In this document: positions 44,758-57,700 of the stretch, one piece after another
How positions within the stretch are numbered: position 1 is the stretch's first letter
Layout: each line of letters begins with the position of its first letter
From: Nematostella vectensis
Taxonomy: Eukaryota > Cnidaria > Anthozoa > Actiniaria > Edwardsiidae
Assembly: GCF_932526225.1 (NCBI RefSeq)
Contig: NC_064035.1
Location: forward strand, 20,449,969-20,513,968
Reading direction: 5' to 3'
Length of the DNA stretch: 64,000 nucleotides
The notes under the pieces: generated by a model
Told to the model about the DNA's origin: nothing
The model's database searches: none
What the model saw: the letters and a program-made list of their open reading frames with translations, nothing else
Translations under genes and position numbers: made by a program

Positions 44758-47700
44758 GAGGGACATTTTTCTTCTGGAGTCAGCTGAAACAAAAGATCAT
44801 TAGATTTATTTTCCATGTGATTAGCCATAAAGAGCCATCCCTTAATTCATCTGAAATAGAGCATATTATCAGGTATGCTCACTGTAATAATCACCACTTT
44901 ACTTATTAAATTTGTTCAGTCCTAGGTGCTTGTTTGCAAGCAGCACATACTGAATTATGTATTCATTTTAGAGGAGGTCTTGGGCATTCTCTTTAGGTAC
45001 ATAGGGGAGGCAGCCAGTATCCACCACAGCCCCTGGTATTACTCCAAAGCCCTGGATCACATGACCCCTAAGACCACCCCAATGCCCTGGGATTATATTC
45101 AACCCTAGTATTACTCCAAAGCCCTGGGATCACATGGCCCCTAAGACCACCCCAAAGCCCTGGGATCACATGACCCCTAAGACCACCCCAAAGCCCTGGG
45201 ATCACATGGCCCCTACGACCACCCCAAAGCCCTGGGATCACATGGCCCCTAAGACCACCCTAAAGCCCTGGGATCACATGGCCCCTAAGACCACCCCAAA
45301 GCCCTGGGATCACATGACCCCTAAGACCACCCTAAAGCCCTGGGATCACATGGCCCCTAAGACCACCCCAAAGCCCTGAGATCACATGGCCCCTAAGACC
45401 ACCCCAAAGCCCTGGGATCACATGACCCCTAAGGCCACCCCAATGACTGCACGGATGTGGTAATTACATTTTACCTTTCTAATAATACCCTTGTCAATAA
45501 GATCTTGCTTTGTTGTTCTTCTACAGCCACGAGCTATAAAAATGCAAGTAGAGAGGAAAGTGAGAGGAAATGCAAGTAGAGAGGAAAGTGAGAGGAAATG
45601 CAAGTAGAGAGGAAAGTGAGAGGAAATGCAGGTAGAGAGGAAAGTGAGAGGAAATGCAAGTAGAGAGGAAAGTGAGAGGAAATGCAAGTAGAGAGGAAAG
45701 TGAGAGGAAATGCAGGTAGAGAGGAAAGTGAGAGGAAATGCAAGTAGAGAGGAAAGTGAGAGGAAATGCAGGTAGAGAGGAAAGTGAGAGGAAATGCAGG
45801 TAGAGAGGAAAGTGAGAGGAAATGCAAGTAGAGAGGAAAGTAAGAGGAAATGCAAGTAGAGAGGAAAGTGAGAGGAAATGCAAGTAGAGAGGAAAGTGAG
45901 AGGAAATGCAAGTAGAGAGGAAAGTGAGAGGAAATGCAAGTAGAGAGGAAAGTGAGAGGAAATGCAGGTAGAGAGGAAAGTGAGTAGAAATGCAGGTAGA
46001 GAGGAAAGTGAGAGGAAATGCAAGTAGAGAGGAAAGTGAGAGGAAATGCAAGTAGAGAGGAAAGTGAGAGGAAATGCAAGTAGAGAGGAAAGTGAGAGGA
46101 AATGCAAGTAGAGAGGAAAGTGAGAGGAAATGCAAGTAGAGAGGAAAGTGAGAGGAAATGCAAGTAGAGAGGAAAGTGAGAGGAAATGCAAGTAGAGAGG
46201 AAAGTGAGAGCAAATGCAGGTAGAGAAAAAAGGGGTGTGGAGATTTTGGATTTGGGTCTAACAGGCACATATCAAGAACTAGACTAAAGGGGTAGATCTG
46301 CCGAAATTAATAGAAACAATTGAGATATTTTGCATACAATACATACATCCTTTATCTCAAGTGGTTGGGATGGAGACCCTTGAACAGGCCAAATAAAGCA
46401 AAACAAACATTTTAAGGGGTTATTTGTATCCCCTACAATAAGTGTTTTGATTTTGTAAACACTCTGTTGACTGCAAAGCAAGTGTGTAAATCAGTCCTTG
46501 TTACCTGCAAAGTGAGACCATGTCTTATCAGATGCTGAAGCAAAGTCCTTAGGAGTCCTGAATGAAAATAGAAAGAAACGTTCACAAGATAGAGGGATGA
46601 AGTAAAGCTTGAAATAAGATCAGATACAGTACCTGTTTCTTTTTTAATTACGCTTCTGGTGCTATTTCTGGAATATGGGTATAACTGTATGTACTATTTA
46701 TATATATCACTTGGTCAGTTTAGTCATGTCTTTATTTGAAATGCATAGCTTTATACTTTGTAATGATAATAATCCCATGATGGATGCATTTTTATAGAAG
46801 AATGGATTCAGACTAATTGAATTTCCCCCTGAATGATCAAAACTGATTGAATTTCCCATTCTAACCCCTTAGGATGTAAAATTTTGTCTTAGTAATATGC
46901 CTTAGAAGGTAAAATTTGTGTTAAGTGATACCCCTTAGGATGTAAAATTTTGTCTTAGTGATATCCCTTAGGATGTAAAATTTGTCTTAGTGATATCCCT
47001 TAGGATGTAAAAATTTTCTTAGTGATACCCCTTAGGATGTAAAATTTGTCTTAGTGCCCCTTAGGATGTAAAATTTTGTGTTAGTGATACCCCTTAGGAT
47101 GTAAAATTTGTCTTAGTGATATCCCTTAGGGTGTAAAATTTGTCTTAGTGATATCCCTTAGGATGTAAAAATTTTCTTAGTGATACCCCTTAGGATGTAA
47201 AATTTGTCTTAGTGCCCCTTAGGATGTAAAATTTTGTCTTAGTGATATCCCTTAGGATGTAAAATTTTGTCTTAGTGATATCCCTTAGGATGTAAAATTT
47301 TTCCTAGTGATACCCCTTAGTGCCTTGCTTTAGGTACAGTACTGACAGAAAGTAATGCAACCGAAGACTGACAAATTACACCGAAAATTTGTCTATTGTT
47401 CTATCTAATCCGAAATTTCGGGTATCTTCGCCCAAAATTCGGCTTTAGTTTTTTCGGCAGTTTGCGCCATCCAAAATTTCAGCATCCGAAATTTCGGCAA
47501 AGTTAAGTTTTATTGTTTTCGACTTTCGTTTTAAATGAGCTCTTTTTCTGTACACTGTATTTTCTCAGGACTGACAGAGTTATCGAAGCTCTATGTTATT
47601 ACGGCACAGACGACGCACGATCAGGGAACAATACATACGACGTCTATGTTCAATCGGTTCATGTCACGGCGCGTCATGTCGTGTCGTTCTAAACATCGAC

Positions 47701-50434
47701 ATGTTTCCTTTTCCCAAGAAGCATGATAAATTTTCAAGGGGGCTTATCACCTGGGTTCGGATTGCTTCTGATATGCATTTGATAAAAAAAAAATACAGTA
47801 TGTGTCATTTTGCAATATGGTAAAATCTGCATTTCACCATACAGTAAACTCAATTTTCCAGTTTCCAGATAACCTTTTAACCTTAAAAGATTACACATAT
47901 TAGTCTGTGGCTATAACCTGCTGATACTGACCTCCCTTCAGCATCAGAAACCTCTGGGTTCGCACCCTTCTCTAAAAGCAACATAATTATCTAAAGAAAA
48001 GAAAAATAAAGAAAAAAATAAACAAATCCATGACTTATTTAACAAGGATATTCAGCTTTTAACTTTAGTATATGACCACAAGTGAATAGGTGCAACAGGG
48101 GCATGCTCAATCAATGTGTCCTATGTTTGTCACTTAGGATGTTCACTGGCCTTAGAATGTCTTTTAAGACAGTAACAGAAAAGGAGCCAGGATTTCATTA
48201 AGGGGGTTGATAAGAGTAGTTGGTATCAGCTGATATAAAAAAATGTACAAATATTTCCAACTTGTAATAGCAATGAGTCTAGATTGGAAGTTTCATCAAG
48301 GATGGGACTGCTAAGAATTTAGAGTGGATGGCCTGTTAGGTAGTACAGATTCTAAACCAAAAGCATGCGGTCATTAGCATTGACAAGCATCAAACTTGAA
48401 GGTGTGCATTTCCTTTATCTGTGAAGTAGTTACCTTCCCATGTTCTTGGAAAGAGGCGGCATGTAAGGGAGTCCAGCCTGAGTTTTTATTTTGTGCATTG
48501 ACATCTTAAAGACAATTAAACGTTACTGTAATGTCAAAAACATTCCATTAATGAAACTCTGATATATCAAGCTGTTCTCTTATTTTTCTGCACTAACTAA
48601 TAAAAAAATTAAAGTTCAACAATGTAGAGGTTATAGTACCTGCACCCCCATCCAGGAGACTTTTCACAACATCAACAAAACCCCAAAAGCATGCTAAAAT
48701 AAATATTGAAAAAATACTCTAGTTAGTAGTAGCTGGTAGTTGCTTTATAGGATGATAATACATACTTCAAAACAACACCTTGGGTAAAAATCAAATTATT
48801 TGCAATAATTCTAAAAAACAATATAACAAAAAAGACGTAGTGAATCTGTCTTACTCAAGATTCCTGTTAGTACTACAATATGAATCTTTAGAGTGACAAA
48901 TCATGGGCTGCACTCCCTGCCTACATACAGTAAGGTACTGTGAGGGAGTTTGATTAGTTGATGTGCCAAGTAATCAAAATTTTGCAACACTAAGAGGAGA
49001 ATGTTTTTGTTATCATTTTAATATGCTCTTGGCTGTACTGCATATTTATGGTAGTTGATGAAACTCACCAATGTATAATTGACTTTGCAACTTCTCATTA
49101 GCCCCTCCCTCAATTTGAACATTCTCTGTTAAAAACTGCTTCACCAGCTGTTCAGAAATCATAAAAATGTAGAAGTTTAGTATTTGTTTAGCACAAACAA
49201 ACCATCACAAGCCATAATCAAAATGCATTTAGCATGCAACTGCACCATTTAATCTATTAGTACAGGACAGACTTCTCCATGGAGTTTTCATTCGTATGTA
49301 AGCAGGTGCATATCAATGTGCAGAGTGTGCATTTAACCCCTCTCCCCTCCACCCCTTTGCTTCCCAAAAATGGGTTATATCTTATTGAAGGATTGCCATG
49401 TAAGAGCCTATGGTACTATCTTGTTGCTACGAAACACTGTTGCTAAGAAAGGGAAAAGCGCTCAATTCATTAAATAGACTAAAATCGATGAGCGTCCTCC
49501 AACTTGATCCCGTGGCCCATTGGTTAGCACCTTTGACACACAAGCAAGCGCTCCAAGTTCAATCCCTGGTTGAGTCTTTTTTTTAAACTCCAGTTTCAAT
49601 ATTTTGTAGAAGAAAATTCAATTTTTATATGTTTTTAGAGAATAAAAATAGATGGCGAAAAAACAAGATGCTGGCCATTTCTGCGCAAGAAAAACATGTT
49701 AATTTTTAAAATTTAACAACAATTATGAATTTTGTTCACTCAAACCATTGACATTACCATTCCTAACAATTTAGTGCATGGTATTTTTTATTTTTGAAGA
49801 ACAAAAAAGTTATTACCAAATATGTGGTTTTCGAAGAACATAAAAATTGTCAATTTCTCACGGTATCAAAATTTCGCAAATCGGATGCCTGGAGTTTTAG
49901 AAAATAGTATTGCTATAAAATTTCTGCAAAAAGATATGATGTTAGATTTGAACAGTAGCTTCCCCAACACATTTTTCTGTTCTAGGTCATGTGACCATGG
50001 GAGGGGTCAGATGACATCATCAGTTGTGTCATTTATGTCTAAAACACTTCTGTTGAAAGTTTCAAGAGATTTGACAAAAAACAGAAGCTTTCATCTAGTA
50101 AGGCCATGTAAGGCGTTTAGCTTAGTTTAACTCTCATCTCCGTTTGATCCAGGCTTTAGCTTATAATATAAGTCTAGTCACTGATGGTACCACGAGAGGA
50201 GACAAGACTTTCAAAATCACTGGCTGTCAAAAAGTTAGTTGTTTGTTTTGATAAAAACAAAACACAAATTCAAAACGGGCTACGTTCACAAAAAATCTGG
50301 ATAAAAGGAATAATACTAACATTATCGTCTCCTTTCTGTGAGAGGGTTGAGAGAACAGGCCGGTCGGTGCTTAGCTCTCGCAAGTTGCCTTGTAACCTTC
50401 GACTCGTTTGTTCGTTGTCAAAACTTGCCGCCAT
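44718..50434 (-). CDS. Ankyrin-repeat protein gene (8 exons seen, 3' end unsettled)
   Basis: Minus-strand exons with matching phases: 50321-50434 (ATG at 50434), 49069-49147, 48640-48693, 48434-48504, 47932-47990, 46505-46557, 45475-45533 and probably 44718-44783. The protein starts MAASFDNEQTSRRLQG. It then has ankyrin helices: LYIACFWGFVDVVKSLLDGG, VNAQNKNSGWTPLHAASF and IIMLLLEKGANPEVSDAEG, then RTPKDFASASDKTWSHFA. The last part is ARGCRRTTKQDLIDKGIIRK. The total is about 160-185 residues with three ankyrin repeats. Ankyrin repeats bind proteins; the partner is unknown. If the donor at 45474 is not used, the frame ends at TGA 45418-45420. I do not assign a family name. Confidence 0.85.
45010..45450. 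repeat. 36-bp minisatellite with an in-frame 12-residue repeat
   Basis: About 11 copies of atcacatggcccctaagacc plus accccaaagccctggg. One + frame reads MAPKTTPKPWDH over and over (45134-45379). No start context or splice sites support coding, and the stretch lies in the ankyrin gene's 3' intron on the other strand. Confidence 0.85.
45540..46228. repeat. 28-bp minisatellite beside a splice acceptor
   Basis: About 24 copies of gaaatgcaagtagagaggaa plus agtgagag. On the minus strand the array is a CT-rich tract ending just before the acceptor at 45534 (tttttatag). Because 28 is not divisible by 3, all minus frames look open; none is a gene. Confidence 0.9.
46870..47325. repeat. About 32-bp minisatellite in the ankyrin gene intron
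   Basis: About 13 copies of cccttaggatgtaaaatttt plus gtcttagtgata. Just after it (47,385-47,505) are several ccgaaatttcgg-type short palindromes. Confidence 0.85.
49497..49578 (+). other. tRNA-like sequence (SINE head or tRNA pseudogene)
   Basis: Contains tggcccattggttagcacc (A-box-like) and, about 35 bases on, ccaagttcaatccctggttg (B-box-like). The anticodon stem is not convincing, so I do not call a functional tRNA. It lies in the first intron of the ankyrin gene. Confidence 0.4.
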
Positions 50435-50759
50435 TTTGAAATCTTGGAAACTCCGCCAGGGCCTGGAGCGAATACATTAAATCAAGAAATAGAAATTAAG
50501 CACTTAAACTTTACGATAGCAAAATTGTGATTATTTAAAAAGAAGAAAAATCGAAGAAATCAGATTAATCTGTATATTTATTGTTACTGAGTAATTGTTT
50601 TATAAATATCACAAGAGGTGGTGGGCTATCTGTGGGTTTGTACAACCGCTGATACAAGATCTTCTCGGCTCACAAGTTTTCTATCATGGCGTAAATGATG
50701 TAACTAAATTTCGACTCTTCCTTGTTTTTCTTCTAATATTCTGAAATCTGATTAAGAAA
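50435..50759. promoter_or_regulatory. Shared head-to-head promoter region
   Basis: The ankyrin gene starts at 50434 (-) and the NCBP2AS2-like gene at 50760 (+), leaving about 325 bp between start codons. This is the layout of a bidirectional promoter. No TATA box is obvious for either side. No further motif is claimed. Confidence 0.55.
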
Positions 50760-52859
50760 ATGAACCTCCGTATGCTACTAAGGTAAGTGAAACTCTATAT
50801 CCCCTACAGAATACGTGTATTTAAGGTTAGTTAATTACTGATTCAATTGATTCACTGTTTTAACTTTACAGATTTTTGAATGATCAGCATTTAGTGGAAA
50901 GGGTAAGCCAGTCCCGTAGACCTATAGCTTGGATAAGCGCCTCCCCTGATTAAGCGTCTCACCTAAACGTGTTGCACTGAATAGACTTCTATGGTTAGCA
51001 GGACTATATGTTAGAAGGGAACTAATGACTTTCTCATTTGAAACCCCCTAATCTTTGATCCCCCGGAAGTGTGGGGTTAACGAGGGGTTTGGAGCACTTT
51101 TAAACCAGAATCTGTCTGAAATAAGGGAACCATTCCACTCTTCCCTGGGACCACGGGGGTTTGAGGTTCCAGATGACTAGTGTATAACGATAACTAACAG
51201 TACTACTGTACCTTCCTTAGCATGTTTTCATTGAAGGCTTGTTATGGTTCTGGGAGGATTTTACTTTTTGTGTACATTGTTAAAAGGCACATTTTTATCC
51301 AGAGATAAAACCACAATCTTACCAGAACGAAGTGAAAGACAGGCAAGTGTTTTTGGTAATCATATTCTGGCAACAAAAAGACAAATATTCTGCCAGATTC
51401 CTCAGCAATGGAAAATTGTGTGGCGCTGAGGTTTGGACTGGTTGGACTCCAACTTTTTGTGAGGCTGTTGTCATGATTTGAGCACGATAAAGCGGGAGGA
51501 AGTGTGTTTTTTAAGGACAGAATGTGAGGTATGTACAAAATTACTTGCCTACCTTTCACTTCATTCTGGTAAGAGTTCAAATCATGAATTTTGAATCTTG
51601 AAAAAGGTGCTTTAATACGGCCAGAGAACATGCAAAAAGTAAACATAAACACGACACTAGACTACACACGTCTTTTCAACAAGTTGTTTTTTTATTTTTC
51701 ACTAATTTTGTTTTTGCCCTATGTTAACCGTAAATATCAATAGGGACAAATAAAGAGCTTTGGGCTACCTGTAATAGAACTGATTCTCCCCTGAATAAGC
51801 ACCTCGCCTGGGACGTGGGAAATCAAATAAGCTCAACTGCACTTATTTGAGCAAGAACTTTATCCTTATATAATCTGCAGCATTATTGAAAAGCATGTAT
51901 AGGCTATGGATTTTCTGTTTAGATGAAATTAGAAGCATGAAATGTCTTAGCTTATTAATCAAAATCCTCATTGTTTAAATATCTTTTTTATTTAGCTGGC
52001 AAACACCTCTGTGATCCGGCGTTTTGCACAGCTAACACACTACTCTTATTTAAGAGCAACATCCTGGGGTAAGATAATTGCAGGAAAAGCACTGCTCAAT
52101 CCAGACTCTAAAAAGGGGCTGGAAAAGGTGTGGATAACCCACAAATCCACAACCCTGGACCTGACATTTAAAGGTCTGATTTGCAGGAGTTTTGTGCATT
52201 TAATTGCATCAGGTCCTGCAAAGTCTTCACCTTGTCATAGACCATTATCACACTGACTTGAGAGTGTTTGGGAATACTTCATACATATTTGCTATGGCTA
52301 AGACCTGGCTTTGCAAAAGGATTTATAGGAAAATGCACTGAATTTTATTCTAGACTTTATTCTTTTTTAATATATATTTTTTTTGGTAAAGGCGTGATTT
52401 TTCGAATTAGTTATATTGTTGTAATGTAATATTCTTGAAATAAACTGCATTTTTGGGGTCCCTTATCATTATCATGTTGAATTATAATAACTACAAAGTT
52501 TGTGAAGTAGTCTGTAAGCACCGGCTGGGAAATATGAAATGTGCTATTTAAACACTCATGAAAACTCAGTATAAGAGGTGCTGAACTGATCTGATTCGAC
52601 CTTTCAGCCAACTTGCAGACAAATTTTGTCCTAGGGACATTCTAGAGATAGCTCATTGCAGCATGCACTCCAGTAATATCAATTATGTTTTTGTTTAGGA
52701 AATAAGTCTCTTGAAAAGCTCTCAGAAGCTAGCAAGACACAAGAAGAGGGCAGGGCCAGTACCACAGGGAGGCTTGTGTCTTTTTCAAAGAGATTTATGG
52801 AGAACATTCAGAGAGAAATTGAAGGAAAAGCCAGTGGTGGAAGGGGACCTTATAACTAG
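50760..52859 (+). CDS. NCBP2AS2: NCBP2AS2-like small mitochondrial-type protein, 95 residues, 4 exons
   Basis: Exons 50760-50782, 50872-50902, 51996-52068 and 52699-52859 (TAG 52857-52859), all with GT-AG sites and matching phases. The protein begins MNLRMLLRFLNDQHLVERL, then SVIRRFAQLTHYSYLRA, and later has RLVSFSKRFMENIQREI and ends GGRGPYN. The pattern ML-R-LL...LVERL...S.xIRRxAQLT...RF...QEL/REI and the length (human protein about 99 residues) match the NCBP2AS2 family from memory. The basic, amphipathic start suits mitochondrial targeting; location is inference. An AATAAA is seen near 53,295. Confidence 0.85.
51250..51655. mobile_element. Possible small inverted-repeat element in NCBP2AS2-like intron
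   Basis: The left arm has cttaccagaacgaagtgaaa and ttactttttgtg. The complement of the right arm has cttaccagaatgaagtgaaa and ttactttttgc, about 300 bp apart. No coding content is trusted; ends and target duplication are unclear. Confidence 0.45.
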
Positions 52860-53960
52860 TCAATCACCTTTTCTCGAGCAAGGTCAAGAAACTGCTGTTA
52901 CCAATAGGGCATGGTGATGGACAGTGGAGGTCAAATGAACATTTACCTGGGTAATAATGTAGGTGATTATGGAGATTTGCTGTGTAATACTTAATAGGGG
53001 CCTTGCCCTAAGAGATCATGTGCCTTTTTGGGTGGCAAACTAGCACACACTCAGGTTTTTAGAGGCAAAATAGCAGCAAGAAAAAGCAACTTATTCTTAT
53101 TTAGGGCTGCCGTATAAAACAAGAAAGTTTTTCTTTCAGAAAAGGGTTGTTCTGGCTTTAAAAAAATAAAAGTGTTTACTTGACTTGAGATTTTTGTGAT
53201 CTCTTTGTGCAAGTCCCCTATTGCTAGCATATCCACAATTTAGTGAGTGATAGTATAAAATTGGTTGTATACCAGAAGAAAAAGCAATTAGAAAAATAAA
53301 GAAACAACTTAACAAGCAATAACAAAAAACTTTTTAGTTTTCTTTTTAGGTTTTCTGTTAAAGAGGATGTTAAAGCATTTCTAGCAGTCCATAGATTTTT
53401 AAAGATTTTCTTCTCTCTATTTATGTCTTCTGTTCCCACATATCTGATGTTTTCGTGTAAACAAATATCTAAAAAATAGGCTTTATTTCCATCCATCCAT
53501 CCTAGACCTCATTGGTCCCACTAGCCTTGATGCAGAAAAGAGCTGGAAATTGTTCTCAAAACCCTCAGAATATGCGTGATCGGTTAGGTTAAGTGCATAA
53601 GAAGAAATACATTACAAAGGGATAGTTACTTTATTATACTTTATTTATTAGATTTTCTTTTGTCCATTCTATTTTATATTAGATTCTTCAAATTCTTTAC
53701 AGCTTGTACCGCTCTAATTGGTGACGTTTGCCAGCTATCTGAAACAAACAAATATTAAAGTGAGCTTCTTTGTATAATATGTGCGATTTTGTTTCTTGAT
53801 TTATTTTGTTTGATGGTAGATAACCTTTTTACTGATTATTTTTAACATTTGGGATTGACAAAGAAAAGAAAAGAAACATCTATATGCTATACTTAACCGC
53901 CGACATTTTTCGGTGAAGGAGATTTCTCCATCGTTTTATGGTCCAATAATTTATTTATTA
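52860..53960. other. 3' flank of the NCBP2AS2-like gene, nothing else recognised
   Basis: AT-rich sequence with one AATAAA near 53,295. No supported gene or repeat. Confidence 0.5.
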
Positions 53961-53984
53961 TACATCTACAATACTACTTGCGTG

Positions 53985-54200
53985 CTACTCGCGCTCTCAT
54001 TGGTTGGTTAGCGTACTACTCGCGCTCTGATTGGTTGATTGGCATACTACTCGCGCTCTCATTGGTTGGTTAGAGCATACGTTCGCTTTCATTGGCTAGT
54101 TAGCGTACTACTCGCGCTCTCATTGGTTGGTTAGAGCATACATTCGCTTTCATTGGCTAGTCAGCGTACTACTCGCGCTCTCATTGGTTGGCTAGCAGGC
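53985..54200. repeat. Tandem array of CCAAT-box (ATTGG) units
   Basis: Repeats of about 28-30 bp of the form gcgtactactcgcgctctca plus ttggttggtta, mixed with a second form (gagcatacgttcgctttcat). There are eight ATTGG (inverted CCAAT) sites in about 200 bp. It lies about 600 bp past the 3' end of the minus-strand gene. Confidence 0.75.
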
Positions 54201-54799
54201 CGGCACGGCGTTGAAAACTCTCCTCGAATTGCTATAAAATAACGAATACATTGTTGTCCTTTGTTTGGGCGTACGGGAGTTTGGCCCAAGAGCCTGGCTT
54301 TTCCCGTACTCCCGCGCACTCGTTTGATAAGAACCATATGTTAAAGTAATGAAGTGTAAATCCATTCTGATATTTGTTCAAATACTTGGGTTCATTTAAA
54401 GCGATTTTTTCCACAATTCCATCGGTTCACATTGCACAAAAACGGGCATTTTTGCGGTTTTTGGAACCAAGATTTTTCAGTCTGTCCAATGCCAGGTAAG
54501 TTTTAAAATTACCGTCTAGACAATACCACATTATTTTCTTATTCAAAATAAGACGATGCAAATGGGTACATTGTTACTCGCAGGCTTTCCATTAACGAGG
54601 CGGTGGCGTTCCGCGACTCGGGCGGGAGCTTTTCGTTTCCTAGGTGCAAGCGAGTTTCCCCAAATTATGGAAAACTCTAAGGTCCGTTTTCCTGAGAGTC
54701 GCACCATATTATCTTAAAAATAAGACAATGAAAATGGGTGCATTTTGTTACTCGGTGTAATCTCCTGTTCGACGTTTTGGGTACCCTACTTACAAGCCT

Positions 54800-57700
54800 T
54801 CAGCATTCAACGTTCTCAATATCCTGCACAGATAACTCCATGTCTTCTGCAATGATATCGTTCGACAGTCCTCTCCTTTTCATTTTGCAGATTACCTTCC
54901 TGTCCCTAGGGGACAGTTCAGGTTTCGGACAATTCTTGATCAGCCCTTCAACCTCTTCCTATATACCAATGAAGGAATAACAATCATATAAGAACCGCTT
55001 AAAGAGTGATCTAAATTAACAAGAAAGTGTTTCAAAGCGTATCCGTGGAAGGAATAAAAAAACTCTTATCTGTGTGAATGAACCTGAGGCGACAACTATG
55101 AACACTTTGGAAGCTCTAAAACCCACAAGAAAGTAAAGGTACGAGCTGCAGCAGGACTTAAAACACGGGGGCACGATACACATAGATGATGAAAAAATTA
55201 TGGGCAGAGCACCCCCTCCCCTTCTTGGTCATTTCCAACTTATACTCTTTAAAGATATCAAGGTTGGCACACGTCACCAGTGCCCCACCCCTTGCTACGG
55301 CCCTGCGGTGTTCAACAAAATGTCTACAGCCAAAAATATTTTTTTTTGCCTAAGAAAAACGGGTAGTTCATGAATAAACTTCAACATATATTATAAAGAC
55401 CTTCATGAGTTGTCCTGGTTTACCTTTGTAAGACCCAGTTCGTTCATGATAAATTCTGTATCATATGCCTCATTCTTTAAAGCGCAGGCACTGGCTTTTT
55501 TGGAGGGATCATTCAAAACACAGTTTTGTTGGAACCCGTCCTTTTCCGCCATTTCCTGCCAAGCTTTTCTTAGATCCTCTTTGTCGATGTAGCGGAAGCC
55601 AATTTTGGTTTCGCAGTTCAGTGGGTTGTGTGCGTTGCTTGGATCATCGCTATCAAAGTGCGACACCGCCTCATCATACAGAACGTCGTACGAAGCGCGG
55701 CCCTTCTTGCACAAATCCACAATGTAGTTGATCGTCTTGACCTGAAAACAGGACACGTGACCGAATCTCGAGCACTCATTGGAGAAATAGATAACACGTG
55801 ACCTGAGACCTTTTGAACAAAAGTTTAAAGTTTAAGTACTTGTTAGATCCCCGTGGTCCGTATTTTGTGCGTAAATTCATCGCTATTCTAACAGATGAAG
55901 CTAGCTTGAGTTCTCATTGGCTGAAAACGTGATCAAATCCTCTTGTTGCTTGAATATGTGATTTGATGACATGCTCTTCTTGTGCTCTTACTTGTTAAAA
56001 AAACATGACGTGTTAAACCTCGAGGAGTCATTGATTGAATATATTGCTCGTGATCAAATCTTTTATCTGTCATCACTTGTCATTACGACAAGTGATTATA
56101 CCTAAAGATGGGTTTTACTGGTTAAGCGCCGTATTTCATGTTTGTTCATTGGTGTTTTTTTGTATATTTTGTGTGCCTTACCTTATTTGTGTAACAGCTC
56201 AGAGAGAAGGGGATTTTGGACAAAGCCTTCAGCAGCATCTCCTCAAGGTTATACGTTTGCTCGTAGGTCTTCTCTTCCTTGATTCTGTCAAGGAATGACT
56301 GGATATCCCGCGCGACTTCACTCTGATAGAAAGACAGTGACGTAATCCTCAGACTCCTGCCCAGTCTCCTGACTATGATAAGTTGTGCTATGTATCATGG
56401 GAAGGATTGACGATTCGTAAAGGAGCATGGGCAGGGTGTCTTCATTGTGTTGTGTCTGCTCATCGTTTATACACAGGTACCCCAAGCTCACTGTGTGTAT
56501 GAATAAATTATAGTGGTTCACGTTTACAGTAAACATATGGGATTGAAATAAGCCGTTCACTTTACTACGAAATAAAATCGTAAAACTCTCAATAATATTC
56601 TGACCTGACAGTGGAATCTTAGATGTTGTCTGGGCGAAGTTTTAAGCCATTTGGGCTTGCATTTCGAGAGTTACGTTGTTCTGTTTCCCGAAAGCAAGCC
56701 CAAACGTGAACCACTATAATGTATTCATACACACAGTGAGCTTGGGGTACCTGTGGCTTATACGACGTGGATAAGAGGCTCTTTCAGTTTAGATGAGGGC
56801 ATCTAAGTACCTGTACCGAGATCTGACACAAAGGGTAAAATATGTCAAAACAAGAGAGACTAGATTGTTAGAAGTTTTTTGTCAATTATTGAAAACACAT
56901 AATGATGATTATGTCAAGTATAATATACATAACATATAAAAAATTATGTTTATAACAATTAAATGTGTGGTTACCATTTCTTCGCTTCGGCTTGATACTT
57001 CCTCGACCATCTTTTTGATATTCTCAAGTACTGCAGTAACAGGCTCGTCGGTTATATTACCTCGAAGATACGTGAAAGACTAGAAGAAAACAGCTATCGC
57101 TGTTCAGTGAGTGCAATGCTTTTGGGCTTTACTATCAAGTAATGTGCAATGCTCTTCAGTGTCTATCAACTAATATATTTATTTCAGTTGATGTGCAATG
57201 ACTATTTGAGCTATCACTGCCCAATAAATGCAATGCCTTGTGTTGCGGTGAAATGTTGTTTTTCTCTTGAATAGTTTTCATTCAGTTGTCATTTATTTGC
57301 TCTGAGTGTTGTTTTACTGGCCTTTGTTCTTTACGTTCCTTTATACTCCACTTGTTAGTCCGTTCTATTGTTTTACTTAGTTTTAGCTTGCGTCTCATGT
57401 AAATTAAGTTAGTTTTGGCCAGCGCTCGGCACAGTTCTCTACTGTTGAGGTAATATTAGTTTATTTTTTTCTTGTGATTTTCCTTTTATCGATTTCTACA
57501 TGTCTTAGTCATATTGTATGTATGTGTTTGTTTCAGTACCGTTAGTTGTTAGTTGTAATAAAAACGCGTTACTTGCGGTAACACCTTGGGCTTTACTTTC
57601 AGTATTGTGTGGTAGTGGTGGCGGGGGGGGGGGGGGGGGGGGGGGAGGGGGAGCGTATTTCGTTATCGAAATCGTTTTGTTATCACTCACTGTTTCCATG

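Noticed and set aside
45418-46270. Three overlapping minus-strand frames of about 250 codons (SHFPLYLHFLSLSS type)
   Set aside because: A 28-bp repeat read in all three frames. Only the last 20 codons before 45,475 belong to a real exon of the ankyrin gene.
51242-51652. 136-codon minus frame inside the NCBP2AS2-like intron
   Set aside because: It lies within an inverted-repeat stretch and has no family motif.
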